This document shows, piece after piece, positions 38,101-51,600 of a stretch of 64,000 bases of DNA (positions are counted from its first letter, which is position 1; every line of letters begins with the position of its first letter). Under the pieces are notes generated by a model, which was not told where the DNA came from, did no database searches, and saw nothing but the letters and a program-made list of their open reading frames with translations. The stretch is taken from the NCBI GenBank assembly GCA_014058105.1, contig JACGCM010000060.1, forward strand, positions 248,001 through 312,000, given 5' to 3'. The DNA comes from Kingdonia uniflora. Taxonomy: Eukaryota > Streptophyta > Magnoliopsida > Ranunculales > Circaeasteraceae. Made by a program: the position numbers and the translations under genes.

Positions 38101-41100
38101 AGGTTCCTCCTTAATATAGCTACTAAGTAAATAGTCAACTTCCAAAAGGAAACGTTAAAATGTGAGACGAAGCGTACTGGACCTTTTCGCCCCCTTAACT
38201 GAATCCGATTGCGACGAAACTTGGCGTGCTGCTATATTAGGATATAGAGAACAAATACATTCGGACAGAACTCAAAACGCTCGGGTAAATTTGGCCGGCG
38301 TTCGGTAGGTCGTCACAATGGGTGTCTTCCTACAGATGAAAATATGAGAAAGGAAGGTATAACAATGATCTCTAGATGCTGGTTTTGCAATAATGAGGAG
38401 GTATCTACAAACATTGTTATGTGGGATTGCCCATTCAGCAAGAACCTCGTGTCATGAAAATCACTGATTTTCAAGGTTAGTATTTCTGTGTTGAATCTTA
38501 TAAATCTAGTTAAAGAAGCTGACAATATGAACCCAAGATCTTTGGTTGGGAGGAGTGCGGGGTGGCTCAAATTTGCTTTGGAGTTCATTTCTTTGATGTG
38601 GGGTAGATATCCCTAGAACCAAAAAAAGTCAAATGGTTCGGAAAAAAACAAGACGCTGCCTAGTTGTCCAAAACCTGCATGAAGAACAGCCAGGATGACT
38701 TGAGCAGTATACAGTTTAAGAGTTCCTGCTCATCCTAGAAAAGTTTCTTCTATTAAATCTTGTTACTGTGAGCTTCCTAATTTTGGGGAAGTGAAAACTG
38801 ATATTGATGGTGCTGCAAAAGGAAACCAAGGTAAAAGGGATATTGGCTTCATTATTAGAGACTACTCTGGAGAGGTGCTCATAACTTTCTCTATGGGGCT
38901 GGCGGTGGTAAATAGCTTCATGGCTGAGTGTAGAGCAATTGTGAAAGGGGTTGCATGTGCACTAAGCCATTAAATAGACTAATCATCAAGAAAATACGGT
39001 AATCCATCCCTCAATTTAATGAATATCTTTTGTTATCAGGCTTTCATGCCATAAATGCACGTTTGCCTTATAAACAGTAGAAATAACTTATATCACTCTA
39101 ATCTTGGTTATTTTGTAGCATTGCGCCATGAGATATTCACAAGTATAACTAGAAATTTAATACACATGTCAGAACAAGTTTATGATGCCAATAGATCTAC
39201 AACAGATAAAATAGAATAAGAAATGAACTTACTTTTCAATTATTGGTTTTAGAAAAGGCATCACCTTCTCAATGCCATCAATATTGGCCAGAGACTGAAC
39301 AAGTGCAATTGGAATCATGAAGAAAAACGTAAGGAAGAAAGTTGAAACGGCCATAATCAATCTTCGAATGGTAAGTTCAAAAAATGGAATTGCAAGGTTA
39401 GCCCAATAAACATCACGCGGCTCGGGAGCCCACTCAGTCAACCACGTAGTGGGATTGCTTGATTGTTGAGTTTGAGCACAAACGGCTGCTCCCCATCGGG
39501 TTCTGAATGAAATAAATGCTGCGGGCATTATAGCCTTAGGATCTTCAACAACCATTTGCCTTTCAGAAGCTTCCTGCAACGAAGAAGAAACTGAAGAAAT
39601 TAACAAATTTTAGTATGTAAAAGAGAATGTATCCTTTAAGTAACATGACTAACCATTCCTCAACACAAGATAACTATGTTGAAGCATGAAACGATGTCGA
39701 AACGAGATAACTATGTTAAGAGTACACCATGAAACGATGTCGGACGAGATAACTATGTTGAAGCATAGTTATTGTTGCACTAAATCATTAGGGAACGAAT
39801 CACATTCACAATTTTGAAGATTATCAGATAACCTAGTCTGAACCCAAATTTCAAATTAGAATTACATAGGAATCGTGATAGTATCCACGACCACGCATAG
39901 CACATTTCATATGTCGTGTGCGCACCTTTTTTATTTAGTTATTGTTATTTACTATGACCTCTCGAATAATAGGACTAATTTCCTAATTAGATTAGTATTA
40001 GGGTTTATATTTGTGCTAGGTCTCTTCTCCTATAAAAGAAAGCCTAAGCTTAGTTTATTTTTAATGTTGGTTTTAGTGAGAGAAAGGCTTAGCTTTAGAG
40101 AGTTAGAAGAGTTTGGGGTAAAACTCATAAACCCTAGGTTTCTGACCTTTATTTTTAAGCGATTAAGTGAGTTTAATTCAAATGCGAGTTTTAGGTTAGT
40201 TTAATTGAGAATTAGATCGTTGCCTCCGCGAAGTTTTTACCAAAATGGTACCAGAGCGAGGTTTGTTCTTTAGGATTTTTTTTCTTAAACCGACTGCTAC
40301 AGTGATTTCGGCATCTGCTACAGTGATTTCTACGTTGCTACAGCGATGTTAAGCCAAGAAGATTTAGAAGGACTATGAAGCAAATTTAGGTGGAAAGACT
40401 GCGAAGTAGAAGATTACATGCTAAATTGGATAGAAGAAAGATTTGAAAAGGACGAAGGCGCACTTCTATGGAGAGAAGCCAATGAAGTATGGATTCCAAA
40501 TCGTCATGCATCGCAAATGTTTTTATGTTTAAAAAATGATCTGACAACAAGGGAGGCGTTTCAGATGCTTGAGAACTCTAATGTCAAAAAAGATGGGTAT
40601 CGGACAAGGGTAGGTGTTGAAATCGATATAAATGGCTTGAAGATTAACCACTACGATGTACCGAGGGAGAGAGAGGTTCCCCGTGTGACCGATTTCGTAG
40701 GTGGGATAGGCGAAGACGCGTTGAAGAGTTCACGGCCATGGTTCCACGAAGGGGTCGTGATTATGCTGCGTGAAGTCCACCCGATCGAAGTTACGAACCA
40801 AAAGTTCCAATAGAAAGACAATACCGTTTTAAAACATGTAAATCCCATCGAGACTCCGGTGACCCAAACGTTGCATCGACATGATCTAACATCTCCGGTG
40901 GTCACCTCTCTAAAGGGTTTATAGGATCGAAGCCCAACATCTCAGGATCAACATTTCGATGCAACAATTCATGAGAGGGGACAATGAGAGATTGCTCGCA
41001 AAGCAAGTGAGGATAGAGTAATTAATTTTGGTGATATGCAGGGACACATTTAGGAACCAAGAGGGAGTAAATTCTCGCAGCCGGGTGTACCGAAATAGTT

Positions 41101-44091
41101 TCGTATGTTGACCCTTATTAGATAGAGTTTATGGTTCGTTCTTTCGACTCTGTGGGTCCGATGTCTTAGCGACTTCAAGTATAACGTATAGTGTCCGCAG
41201 TTGGTAATACAATGAAGCAACATGAGCTTCAAAATGATGTGTTACAACGTCCAAATGGTATACTAGCAAGTTACGGTAAAATTCGTGGCCATATTCCCAA
41301 GCTGTTAAGCGTACACTTTTGGTTTCATATTGATGCGTTGCAGATTTTCTTGCCAACGAACTCTTCTTAGATGGGGAAAGTTGATAGAAATCGTGGTAGT
41401 ATCCACGACCACGCATAGCATGTTTCATACGTCATGTACGTACCTTTTTAGAAGAAATTTTTGTATTAGGCCTAAAGTATCTTATAAATTACATTTGATA
41501 CCTCATACTTTTAAAAACTGCGTAAGGACCCTATTTTTACATATTAGTTTCATCTAGTACCCTGAAATTTTAATATACCAAATTTGCCCTTATTTTGTAA
41601 GAAGCAATATAGTTTGCTTCCTTGAACCTGATGAACGGGTAAACAAGATAAAAACAAACAATAAAAAATCCAGATAAATGTAAAGATGAGCTCGATTATT
41701 GCCTTGCATCATCACCATCCCCTCTCTCTTAACTTCATGGTTTGTTTCACATAGGCAAAGAACAAGATCAAAAATGAAGAGAGAAATGCCTAGCAATGTC
41801 TTAAATTTTTCCGTGTCGATTCATAAGGTATATATAACAACTTCATGCCTACTCTCAATCGCTCAAACCTCCATAATACTCTGTAATTAGACAACCCCAC
41901 AACAACAACAACACCCAGACTACAGAGAAGTTTCAAAGACATAAAATGTGCGAAATCTTTTGAGGAAATTGGAGAAAAAACAATGCAACGGGGTTAGAAA
42001 GAGACCCACACAGAAACACTAACGTTTGAAATGTTTGCAGCAATTTTAGATTTGAAAATGGCTTCTCATCAATAAGATTGTACTATCAAAAATGGGTACT
42101 TAGCAATTTGTGTGTTTTAGGATTTAGAATCTTCGGTTTGTTGGAATGGGTCATTAGATATTATACAATAGATCGATTTTACATGCAAATGCAAATGCTC
42201 GAATTCTAACGATTGCTTAAACCCCTAAAAAGTAAATGTGATGAATGTTTGTAAATCATGTAAAGGTCCATAAATTGGGAGACACTAAGTCAAACTTTCA
42301 GCTTTATGGAATCTCATAGCAATAACCATGGTAGATAAGTTGCACTGTGAGCAATCTTTTTGGGAAATATCAATTTCTTGGTTCATAGTTTATTGAGATA
42401 GTTGCAGACGTTTGGAGGGGGAGGAAAGAACCGGATAAATAGTAATTTCAGAAATCAAAATAGGGATAGTTTTGGCATTCAAAAATATCATGGTAGTAAT
42501 TGCAACATAAACTTCAAAAACAGGGTCTACACGTAATTTCTTCAACTTTGAGGTACTAAATGTAATTTTAGGAGAAGTGTAGGCCTTGTACAAAAATTCC
42601 TTCCCTTTTTTATTTAGTTATTTATATTTACTTTGACCCCTTGAATAATAGGACTAGTTTCCTAATTAGATTACGATTAGGGTTTCTATTTGTGTTAGGT
42701 TTCTTCTCCTATAAAAAAAAACTAAGCTTAACTTATTTTGTAAGTTCGTTATATTCATTACTAGCACCTATTTCTATTATCAGCCTATGTGTTTTACATA
42801 AACTGGAATACTCGCACTAGTCATTCATAAAACAAGATATTATGGCTAGTTAAGATAGAAACTTGGACCCGATATTGAAAATGGAGGTGCAACTCTTAAC
42901 TTTTCATTATCTAGGATGCATATAATTATCACATGTATCTTAAAACATAATAGTGTTAACCTTTTTTTATATTATTGTTACTTTAAATTCACAATCTATT
43001 ATAATGTAACTAAAGAATTTAACACCATTGATGATTCCAAACTCTCTTATTCAATAAATTGGAATAACAAAATAACCCTCTAACTGAAACAACTCAATAA
43101 CAATTGACAACTACTAACCCTAGGGATGACTTTTATACAGAGAAACCCTAATCCTACTAGCATTAGGGTTCCTACAATTAGGAGACTCTCTCCAACAGTT
43201 AACCCACTAACACATTACATCAAAATAAAAGAAAATACAAAATAACTAAAAAAGCATGAAGAGTGGCATCGACTAATCGACCTAGAGAGAGACGCCTTCT
43301 CCCTAATTATACGTACACGGAAGATAACGTGTTAAATCATATTATATAAACCAGAAAGGAACATAAGTTTAACAAGACAAAAAAAAAGACCAGATTGTGC
43401 TTCATGCATTTAGATTGTTCTTGAAATATAAATTGGTGAATGAGATGTGTTCTTTTACATTTTTATGGTTTATAAGTTTTTAAAAAATATTGAAGGAAAA
43501 TACAGTAATTCTTGACAAAACATAAAAAATATTTGGGGTATTTCCGTCTCGTAACCCAACATTATCGATTTGATTAGAAAAAAAAACACAACTAAAATCT
43601 CATTTGCTTCTCCCTAGCCACACTAACTGTCACATTGTCCTCTCACTCTCTTTCACGACTTTTTCTCTTCTACCCCTTCTCATGTTGCATGCCATCTCGG
43701 TACTTTCATCTACCGCTTTTCCAAGAATTTGTTTCTCTGGAGTCACACTTTTATCCCCACAATACTGCCATCTTTGTATTTTCATTCCCCTCTCCCCCCA
43801 CTTTCGCCATTTCCCTCCATCTCCACCCCTCTCCACCTTAACCAATTAAAGCATTTTTTTCATTGCACTCTTTGAGTTGCAATGCAGAAGGCATGTACTT
43901 GTAAAGTAGTAGTGTCAAAGGTACGACTTTGTAAGGTTGTAGTGCTGAAGGCACGCAGCGTCTATTCATTAAAAGAGTGTTCTTCCGTGGTGAGCACAGG
44001 CACACACAAGTCAATACACTATATTACTTTGATAATGGTGTACATGTGTTTATAAATAATATGTACGATGTTAATGACCTATGAGATGTTG

Positions 44092-44142
<51 letters not shown>

Positions 44143-45648
44143 ATAAAATTATCCATGATGTATCCAACAAGTATCATTGTCTACATTCGAAGTTTTACCA
44201 CTTGGATACTCGTATTAGGAGCATCTTGGTGGGAAAAGGTATCATAGGTAACATGCGCATATTAAATGAAAGAATTTTTTTTGAAAGCAACCTATAGAGG
44301 GAAGACTTACTTCTTTACATAGCTTCTCAATCTCATCAGTGTAATAGTCAATTGCATCAACATGTTTTCCCCAAAGACCCCATAAACCTGTCTGTATACA
44401 AGGTAACTTATACTGACCAGCGATTGAGTAAAGATACTTAAATATTGGAAAAATTATTTTAAGTAACCAAGGAACAAATGAAAGGACAAGTAAAAACTTT
44501 ATCATGCAAGGAAAAATACCTTTGTAGTTGGCCTCTTGTCGGAATTCCGATCAAATTTGTTCTGATAGTAGTTAAGCCGGTTTTGCAAACCTTTCTTTTT
44601 TTCCACCATTTTTGTAAGACTATTTGCATTATAGACAACCTAAATTCAAAAAATGTCAAATTAAAGCAAACAAATCATGTATATTAGGAACTATCATCCT
44701 GGTCATGTTTATGGCCCTCCTGTTAAAACATAAACATATTACCGGACACGATTGAGGGCATTCCCTTAGAGCATGTACCCATACTGTACATGCACATTGA
44801 TTTTGTTTGTATTTGTTGTTTTATTATTAGGATTTGTGATAGGTCAAGGTCGTCCCCCACCCGACTCGGAACCTAGTTGGCTTCTCTTTCTTCTCTAGAA
44901 TATTATCTTGTAATTTAGTATTATTATATTAGGATCTCTTTTGTTTTAAAAATTAGATTTGATTTAGAATTGCTTAATAAAAGGGATTTCCATAAAATGA
45001 AGTTGCCGCAAATGTGAGATCCCCTTATTTTATAAAAGAAGGGACTATGCAAAGGTTTAGAGGTGGTTGCTTGAGTTGAGTTTGTTTTACTGTTAGATGA
45101 ATTAATAAAGTTATTTTTGGACAATCAAACTAGGGTTTCAAGATATTTTTAGTGATTAAATAAAATAAGAGTTAGAACACCCTAAGCTTCCGTCGATTGG
45201 CTCCTATTAACTTGTCCTTTTAATGATACAAAAATAGATATTACTTAAATCTCTTTTTTAAGAAACCAGGGTGATCCATCCTGGTTCATAGTTTCACCAT
45301 TTACCTGACTAATCCATGGGACACGTGAGAACCGCGCCAATCCACATGCCGGATAAGTTAAGAAAACCAGGACCTTCACCCACACCATAAATATCAAGGT
45401 AAAAGAGCATATGGTACAGGAGGATATGCATGGAGCCATATATAGCAGACAGTTCTTGTTTTATGACTAGACGTAAGTCCAACATTAGATTTGCAACTCT
45501 TTGTGGTCGCATCAACCACGACGTAGTGTCTCCTACTTAGCGCACTCTTTGTGGGGACTTCTCTCCTATAAAGAGGAGTCTTAGGGAGGAAGGTAAATAG
45601 TGTTGGAGTTTGAGAAAAACCCTAGCTGATGGGTAGATAGATAGATAA

Positions 45649-45692
<44 letters not shown>

Positions 45693-48600
45693 GGGTTTAC
45701 ATTTTCTGTTTTACTAGTCAATTAATAAAGAGTTGTTACTTTCTGTTTTAATCGTTGGCTTCCGCTAGTTTTCGTATAAACTTGGTACCAGAGCTAGGTT
45801 CGTTCCAAAGCAAAACTTTAATTTTTGTAATCAAAGATGGTGGGTAATAACAAGAAAAAGACGGGGTCACGTCAACCAACTCAATGAGATCGATTACGTG
45901 ATCTAGAGGAGAAGATGGAGGAGTTTAGGGTCGCGACAAAGAACTCAATATAAAAGTTCCAGGCGCAATCAAAGCAAACCAATCGAGCCTTAAACTCGAT
46001 CTTGCAAGCGATTACGTCTAGCACTACTAAAGGCCAAAAAGGAATTAGTGCGGGGGTAACGGATAGCGTGGCATCGTCAAGAGGAAGAGGGGTACCATTG
46101 GGTTCACTTATAAGGGATGCGCGGAACATGGGGATCTAGGCGACTAATGTTAGAAGTATTAGGCGTGGTAGGGGTTTCTCTACAATGATTAATTTAGAGA
46201 CGGTGTTCAACGAAGAAGAGGCATTGTTTACGTCGAATAGTTTCGAGGGTCTCAATGTGCAAGATGTAGAAAGTGAAGACAAACTTGTGGACTCCGAAGA
46301 GAGAGAGTTCGTGATTGTCTCTAGGGGGAGCGGATCCTCATCCCGATGTAGGGGTTGGGGATCAAATTACGGCGGTGCCAAAACAAGAATTGGGACGTGA
46401 GTCGTCAAATATGGGGATGTCAAGGCCACGAATTCTGGCAGCCGTTAAGGACCATCACGTGAGGATGCCGGCACCAAACCGCCAAACCCTAGCGGTGTCG
46501 GTCCCCGAAAACAAATAGCAACCGAACTCAGGATTGATCCCAAGGCAAGACCCGATCCAGCAGGTGTAGCTGGAACCGAACTAGTAGGTAAACCCTATCC
46601 AAGTCCAGCAACTGAACCCGAACCAAGTCTAGTTACTGAACCCGAACCCGAGTCCGTAAACAACCCCGATCCAGATCCAACAAGTGATCCCGATCCGGGT
46701 CCAATTACCGAATCCAAATCACGTCCAACCAATGTTACGGGCCCAGGTCCAAACTCAACAGCCAAACCCTATTGTTCACCCACAACCCATTTTTAAATAG
46801 TCGGGCACCCAACAATCTAGAACCAAGCCACAGAGCACGGTGGGGGTACGACCGAAGCAACGCAAGAACCTCTGGCTACATCCCACGCAGGTAGTTCCAG
46901 GTTGTCAGGGTGTGCACACACGATCATTTCAGATAGCGGTACAAGGGCAGGGATAGGTCATAAACACCGGAGGGGATAGCACACAACCTCAATATGGGTA
47001 ATGTACTGGGGACTAGCGCAACCAAGCACCACAAACAACAATGCCGACCATTTTACACCAATTGGGGGTAGCTCCTTATGTAACACCTCGGACACAGCGT
47101 GTACCTACACCTCCACAAGGCGCAAGGCCTACAGGTACAGTTTCAGAAAAGGCAATAGGCAACAGGAAATACTTTTGCAAATGAAGGTACCTTTTGGTAT
47201 GCAGTGAATCGGGTAACAATCGGGGGTATGGTGACAGGTATGTACCTTTCGGCATGCACAAGCCATCTTCACGGGCACGACGCGCCAGTGGAATAGAACC
47301 ACGGATGCTTGAGCGATATCCGGATAATCCTGAATACTCGTGAGGGGTCATCGAATATGTATTCGTAAGGCAACAACGCTGAAGGTTCCCTCAATAATCC
47401 CTACAGCATAATCTCTCGTGATGGGGCACGAGGTACGGATAGCACAACTGTCCTATAGCGGATCAGGATAGCTCAATATGCCGGGTTCCAGATATGGGAC
47501 ATGTATATCTCAAGGAGCGACGAGCCTGAACTGATTACATAGTCCATTTATAGGGGCGGTGCATCACGATTGGCTCGCAGGGCATAGCGACGGCATAGCG
47601 GCGCCATATACAAGCCCTATCTGTAAAAGCGGCCCGCATTGTGAGGCAATGCCTCCTGGCCTTCCCTAGACCAAGGAGAACTCATGATTATCCCTTGTAG
47701 ATAGCCCATGAGCCGGGGTCCAAGATGACCAAGCTATAAAGCTCTTTTAGTCATGGGGAGGCTTGGACCAAGGTTCCTCCTTAATATAGCCACTAAGTAA
47801 ATAGTTAGTTTCCAAAAGGAAACGTTAAAACTTGAAACGAAGCGTACAGGCACTTCTCGCCCCCTTAACCAATTCCGATTTCAACGAAACTTAGCATGCA
47901 GCTATATTAGGGTCTAGAAAACATATATCCAAGGTCAAAACTCAAAACGCTCGGGCAGATTTGCACGGCGTTCGGTAGGGCGTCACACCCTCCCGTCGAT
48001 AACCTTTCTTCAACACGGCCCTACAAGGATTCAATCTTCTGCATCTTCAAGAAACTAACAACTCTCGCGTAATTAGTTCAGAGTACTATATCTTCTTCTG
48101 CACTAGCGGATACTTAACCCAACTGCTAGTCTCGATGCTGACAACTGTGGTCTTCGCGACTGAACCTTGTTCTTCGGCCTTTCTAACTGAAGTGCATCGG
48201 TGACTGAACCTTCATTTAAACTCTGGAGTCTGCCTTCTCTTCTGGATATTGTCCCGCGGCCTTTAGCCTTCTAATAAATGTATGGGCGGTGCTTCCTAGT
48301 ATCGCGCCCTCTAAAATGCGTTGAATCCTACTCCAAAGCGCCTTCTCCCCTGACACATTTGGAATGTCGCTCTACTCGACAAATTTGGCGTCTCCTCCGG
48401 ACAGTCCGACGAGGATATTTGCAATCCCTTCAGAAAGGTGCGCTCTCTTCCGAGTCACACCGGTGGGCTCTTCTTTCGAGTCGCACAATGCCTTTGCTGC
48501 CCGAGAGTTCAATCTTCTGTGAATCTCGGCTTCAAACTACACTCTTCTTTTGCGAGTGGTAAGGAGCAAATCTGCTAAAAATAAGGGGTAAACTCTCCCC

Positions 48601-51600
48601 ATCTGCTACGGAACACTTGCCGCACTTTGAGAAACTGCCTGACTGCTCTTTCAACTAACTCTGCAAAGGTCTTCAAACCGTGTCCGCCCATCTTACGGAA
48701 CATCTGGGACACAACATCAAGATGCGGCACTCTAGCCTTACCAGTATAGAACTGAACTGGTACTCATTGTTCACTTGGGCGAGGGAGGGTAGCTCCTAGG
48801 AGGTAGCATACTCTCAACAAGGCGCGGACCACTTTGTCCTACCGCCAACAAAACCATCGTGGCAGCCCACCAAGGCACAGGAACTCTGATTGACCCTACC
48901 GCCTGCTAACCAACGAGGTTCGCCATAAAGGCATCCTGTGTGAACTTGGAAAACCCATAAGACATCGATCTGTGCAGCCACGTTCTGCTCTACCACTTCG
49001 TAGTAGGCCATCATCTAACCAATTGTGCGATAGATGGCATCTGCACCTAACTTGGCTGCAGGAAGGGTGATCGCTACTCCGGCGTCACCAAGGTCTCTCA
49101 ACTTCGGAGGACTCCAATCTGCCTCACTCTCCAAGGAAGACTTAACACTGGTGTGACGACCTACCGAACGCCGGCCAAATCCACCCGAACGTTTTGAGTT
49201 TTGTCCGAATGTATATGTTCTCTATATCCTAATATAGTTGTACGCCAAGTTTCATCGAGATCGGATTCAGTTAAGGGGGTGAAAAGGGCCAGTACGCTTC
49301 GTCTCATGTTTTAACGTTTCCTTTTGGAACTTGACTATTTACTTAGTAGCTATATTAAGGAGGAACCTTGGTCCGATCCTCCCCATGACTAAAAGAGCTT
49401 TAATGTTTGGTCATCAAGGACCCCGGCTCATGGACTATCTACAAGGGATAGTTATGAGTTCTCCTAGGCCTAGGGAAGGCTAGGGGACATTGCCTCGCAA
49501 TGCGGGCCGGTTATCCAAAGAGGGATTCATATGACGCCGCTATTCCCCGCGGGCTATCCGAGACGCACTGCCCCTTACAGATGGACAATATAAATAGCCC
49601 AGGCTCGTCGCCCCTAGGGATATGAGTCCCTTATCTGGAAATCGGCATATTGAGCTACTCTGATCCGCTACAGGACAGGTGTGTTTTCCGTACCTCGCGC
49701 GCGTCGCGAGAGATTACGCTGTAGGGATTATTGAGGGAACCTTCAGCGTTATTGCCTATACCGAATACATATTCGATGACCCCTCACAAGTATCCAGGAT
49801 TATCCGGATGTCGCTCTAGCATCCGTGGGTTGTATGCTACTGGCGCGCCGCGCCCGTGAAGATGGCTAGTACACGCCGACCGCGCATCCGTGTACGCCGC
49901 ACGGTCCCTTATTCCGCTGCACTCCGGGCACTGTAAAGGCAGTCCCGGGCTGGGCTGTGACAGATGGTATCAGAGCTAGACTTGTTTGGTCTAGGCTTAT
50001 CCGAGCAAGGCTTCTTGGGCGTTTGTTTGTCAGAGCGTAGATGGATTGTGCCTACGCCTGTCAGAGCATATCAGAGCCTATATTCTCGCTCTGACAGATG
50101 GTATCAGAGCAAGAATAGCTTGGTAAGGCTTAACTCTTGAGTTGGTAGAGAGTAGATAGATTTTGCCTACGTCTCTCAGAATCGGTCTAGAGTTGGGCCG
50201 AGTTATCAGATCTTGTTAGAGCAGATCTTTGTGATGGTTCCCGAGTTGAAAATGTGGGATACCTACTTGTCAGTTGTGATCTTCAGAGCCGTAGTTGCTC
50301 CGTACAGATGATCCAAGCACCGTTGTGAACGCTTGTAGAGTGAGTTACCTACATGTCAGTTGATATTGGACGCGAAAGAAAGGCTCCATATCTGAGCGCG
50401 AGATTGCTCATGTTAAGTGTGTTTTGGACAATGACGCTAAGAGAAGGATTGATATTTGAGTTGGACGCGATGGCCTATATCGTTGGTTGTCTCTAGAAGG
50501 CTGGTCAGTGTCGCAGATGCTCTATGAAGAATAGTAATAGAGCGATCTAGCAGGTTGTTATTGCATTCGGTCCACATACGCACTGCAAAGTTTAGTAACA
50601 GTTGTGATCAAGGACGATGCCCCTCAGCAGAGATCGATATGGTCAGTGTCAGCTACCGAGTACTTTCGTGTGGAAGCCGCGAAGCTTGGTTTGGTTAGAA
50701 TTCCTTAGGGTCTACAGAAGATTGAAGAATCCTGAGAGATACTCGTTGTGATTGTCCTAGGATGGACACAGAGACGTTCCGGAGGTGAATGTCATGAGCC
50801 GAAGATGAAGCGGCATGAAGTAACAGATGAAGACATGGATTGGGTCCCGAGTTTGCACACAGTGATATCGTCAGGTAGACGTCGAGGGCAGAGTTTCTCG
50901 TTGTTAGGCGACATGAACTGCGACCTCCAAGATGAGTTGTCGCTTGTCCGCAGTTGGCCCCCAATTACACGGGACACTGCTTTGATCACTCATAGAAGGC
51001 AAGTTGCGGAGTGATGTTTGTTCTCTAGCTCTGTAGTGAGTTTCAGGTTTGTCGGCGTTCGAGTGCTCTAGCCGTGTTGATCCATGTTGTTCCCCAAGAT
51101 GGTTATGGGTCATTTAAGCTCACAGATGGATGAAGACTCACGTTTCCGAAGGTTAGTAAGTTACGTGGCTGTCGCAGAACAGAGTTGAGCTTCAGTCAGT
51201 TGTGCGGGTTACCTCATGGAAGATTGCTCTAGGATGAAAGATCCTGAGCGGAATTGGATGTTAGTTTCCCAATTCCTTATCACTTGGTGGTTGGCGGTAG
51301 GGATAGAGTTCCCGCGCCTCGTTCTTTGTTTATATCGATGGAGTGTCTCTAGAAGACCACATCTCCGTGACCGGTTAGAGTTGGTTGCGTTTGTTGAAGC
51401 TAGTTCAAGAGACAGAGAATGGCTACGCTTCAGTTCAAAGATGATTGCGACAGTATGAAGGTTGGTCTCCGCGAGTTTGATAGCAGTTGGACATGGCAAG
51501 CCAACGAGCTCAGGGCGACGCGACAGGTGCAGTGACAGTATTTTGTTCCCCAAGTACTCAGGTTGGAGTAGGGATGTAGAGATGGAGAAACGCTTCAGCA

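Larger units (their letters stand above)
33747..38317 (-). mobile_element. Young LTR element without coding capacity (LARD-like), copy A, 4.57 kb
   Basis: A minus-strand LTR element inserted in a LINE fragment, with a perfect 5-bp duplication (ATGGG). Both LTRs are 811 bp and differ at three positions by my line-by-line comparison (33815/37575, 33983/37743, 34020/37780), all transitions. The initiator-Met primer site adjoins the right LTR and a purine tract adjoins the left. The 2949-bp interior has no open frame above about 140 codons on either strand and no gag or pol motif, so a large non-autonomous retrotransposon is the best description. LTR start TGTGACGACC and the primer type suggest descent from a gypsy (Tekay/Del-like) lineage (inference). 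Related copies lie at 47250-56184 and 49152-53735. Confidence 0.92.
39864..42745 (+). mobile_element. Small LTR retroelement (1), 3' LTR split by a Mutator-like element
   Basis: 5' LTR at 39864-40242, primer site TGGTACCAGAGCGAGGTT at 40246-40263, interior of about 1.1 kb, purine tract GATGGGGAAAG at 41371-41381, and 3' LTR starting TGATAG at 41382. The 3' LTR is interrupted at 41450 and resumes at 42613, fading out near 42745, so its end is lost. The interior has one open frame and no pol. It belongs to the same broad family as the elements at 45487-57171 and 63040-64000, sharing the CTCCTATAAA promoter block and the ACGACCACG LTR start. Confidence 0.8.
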
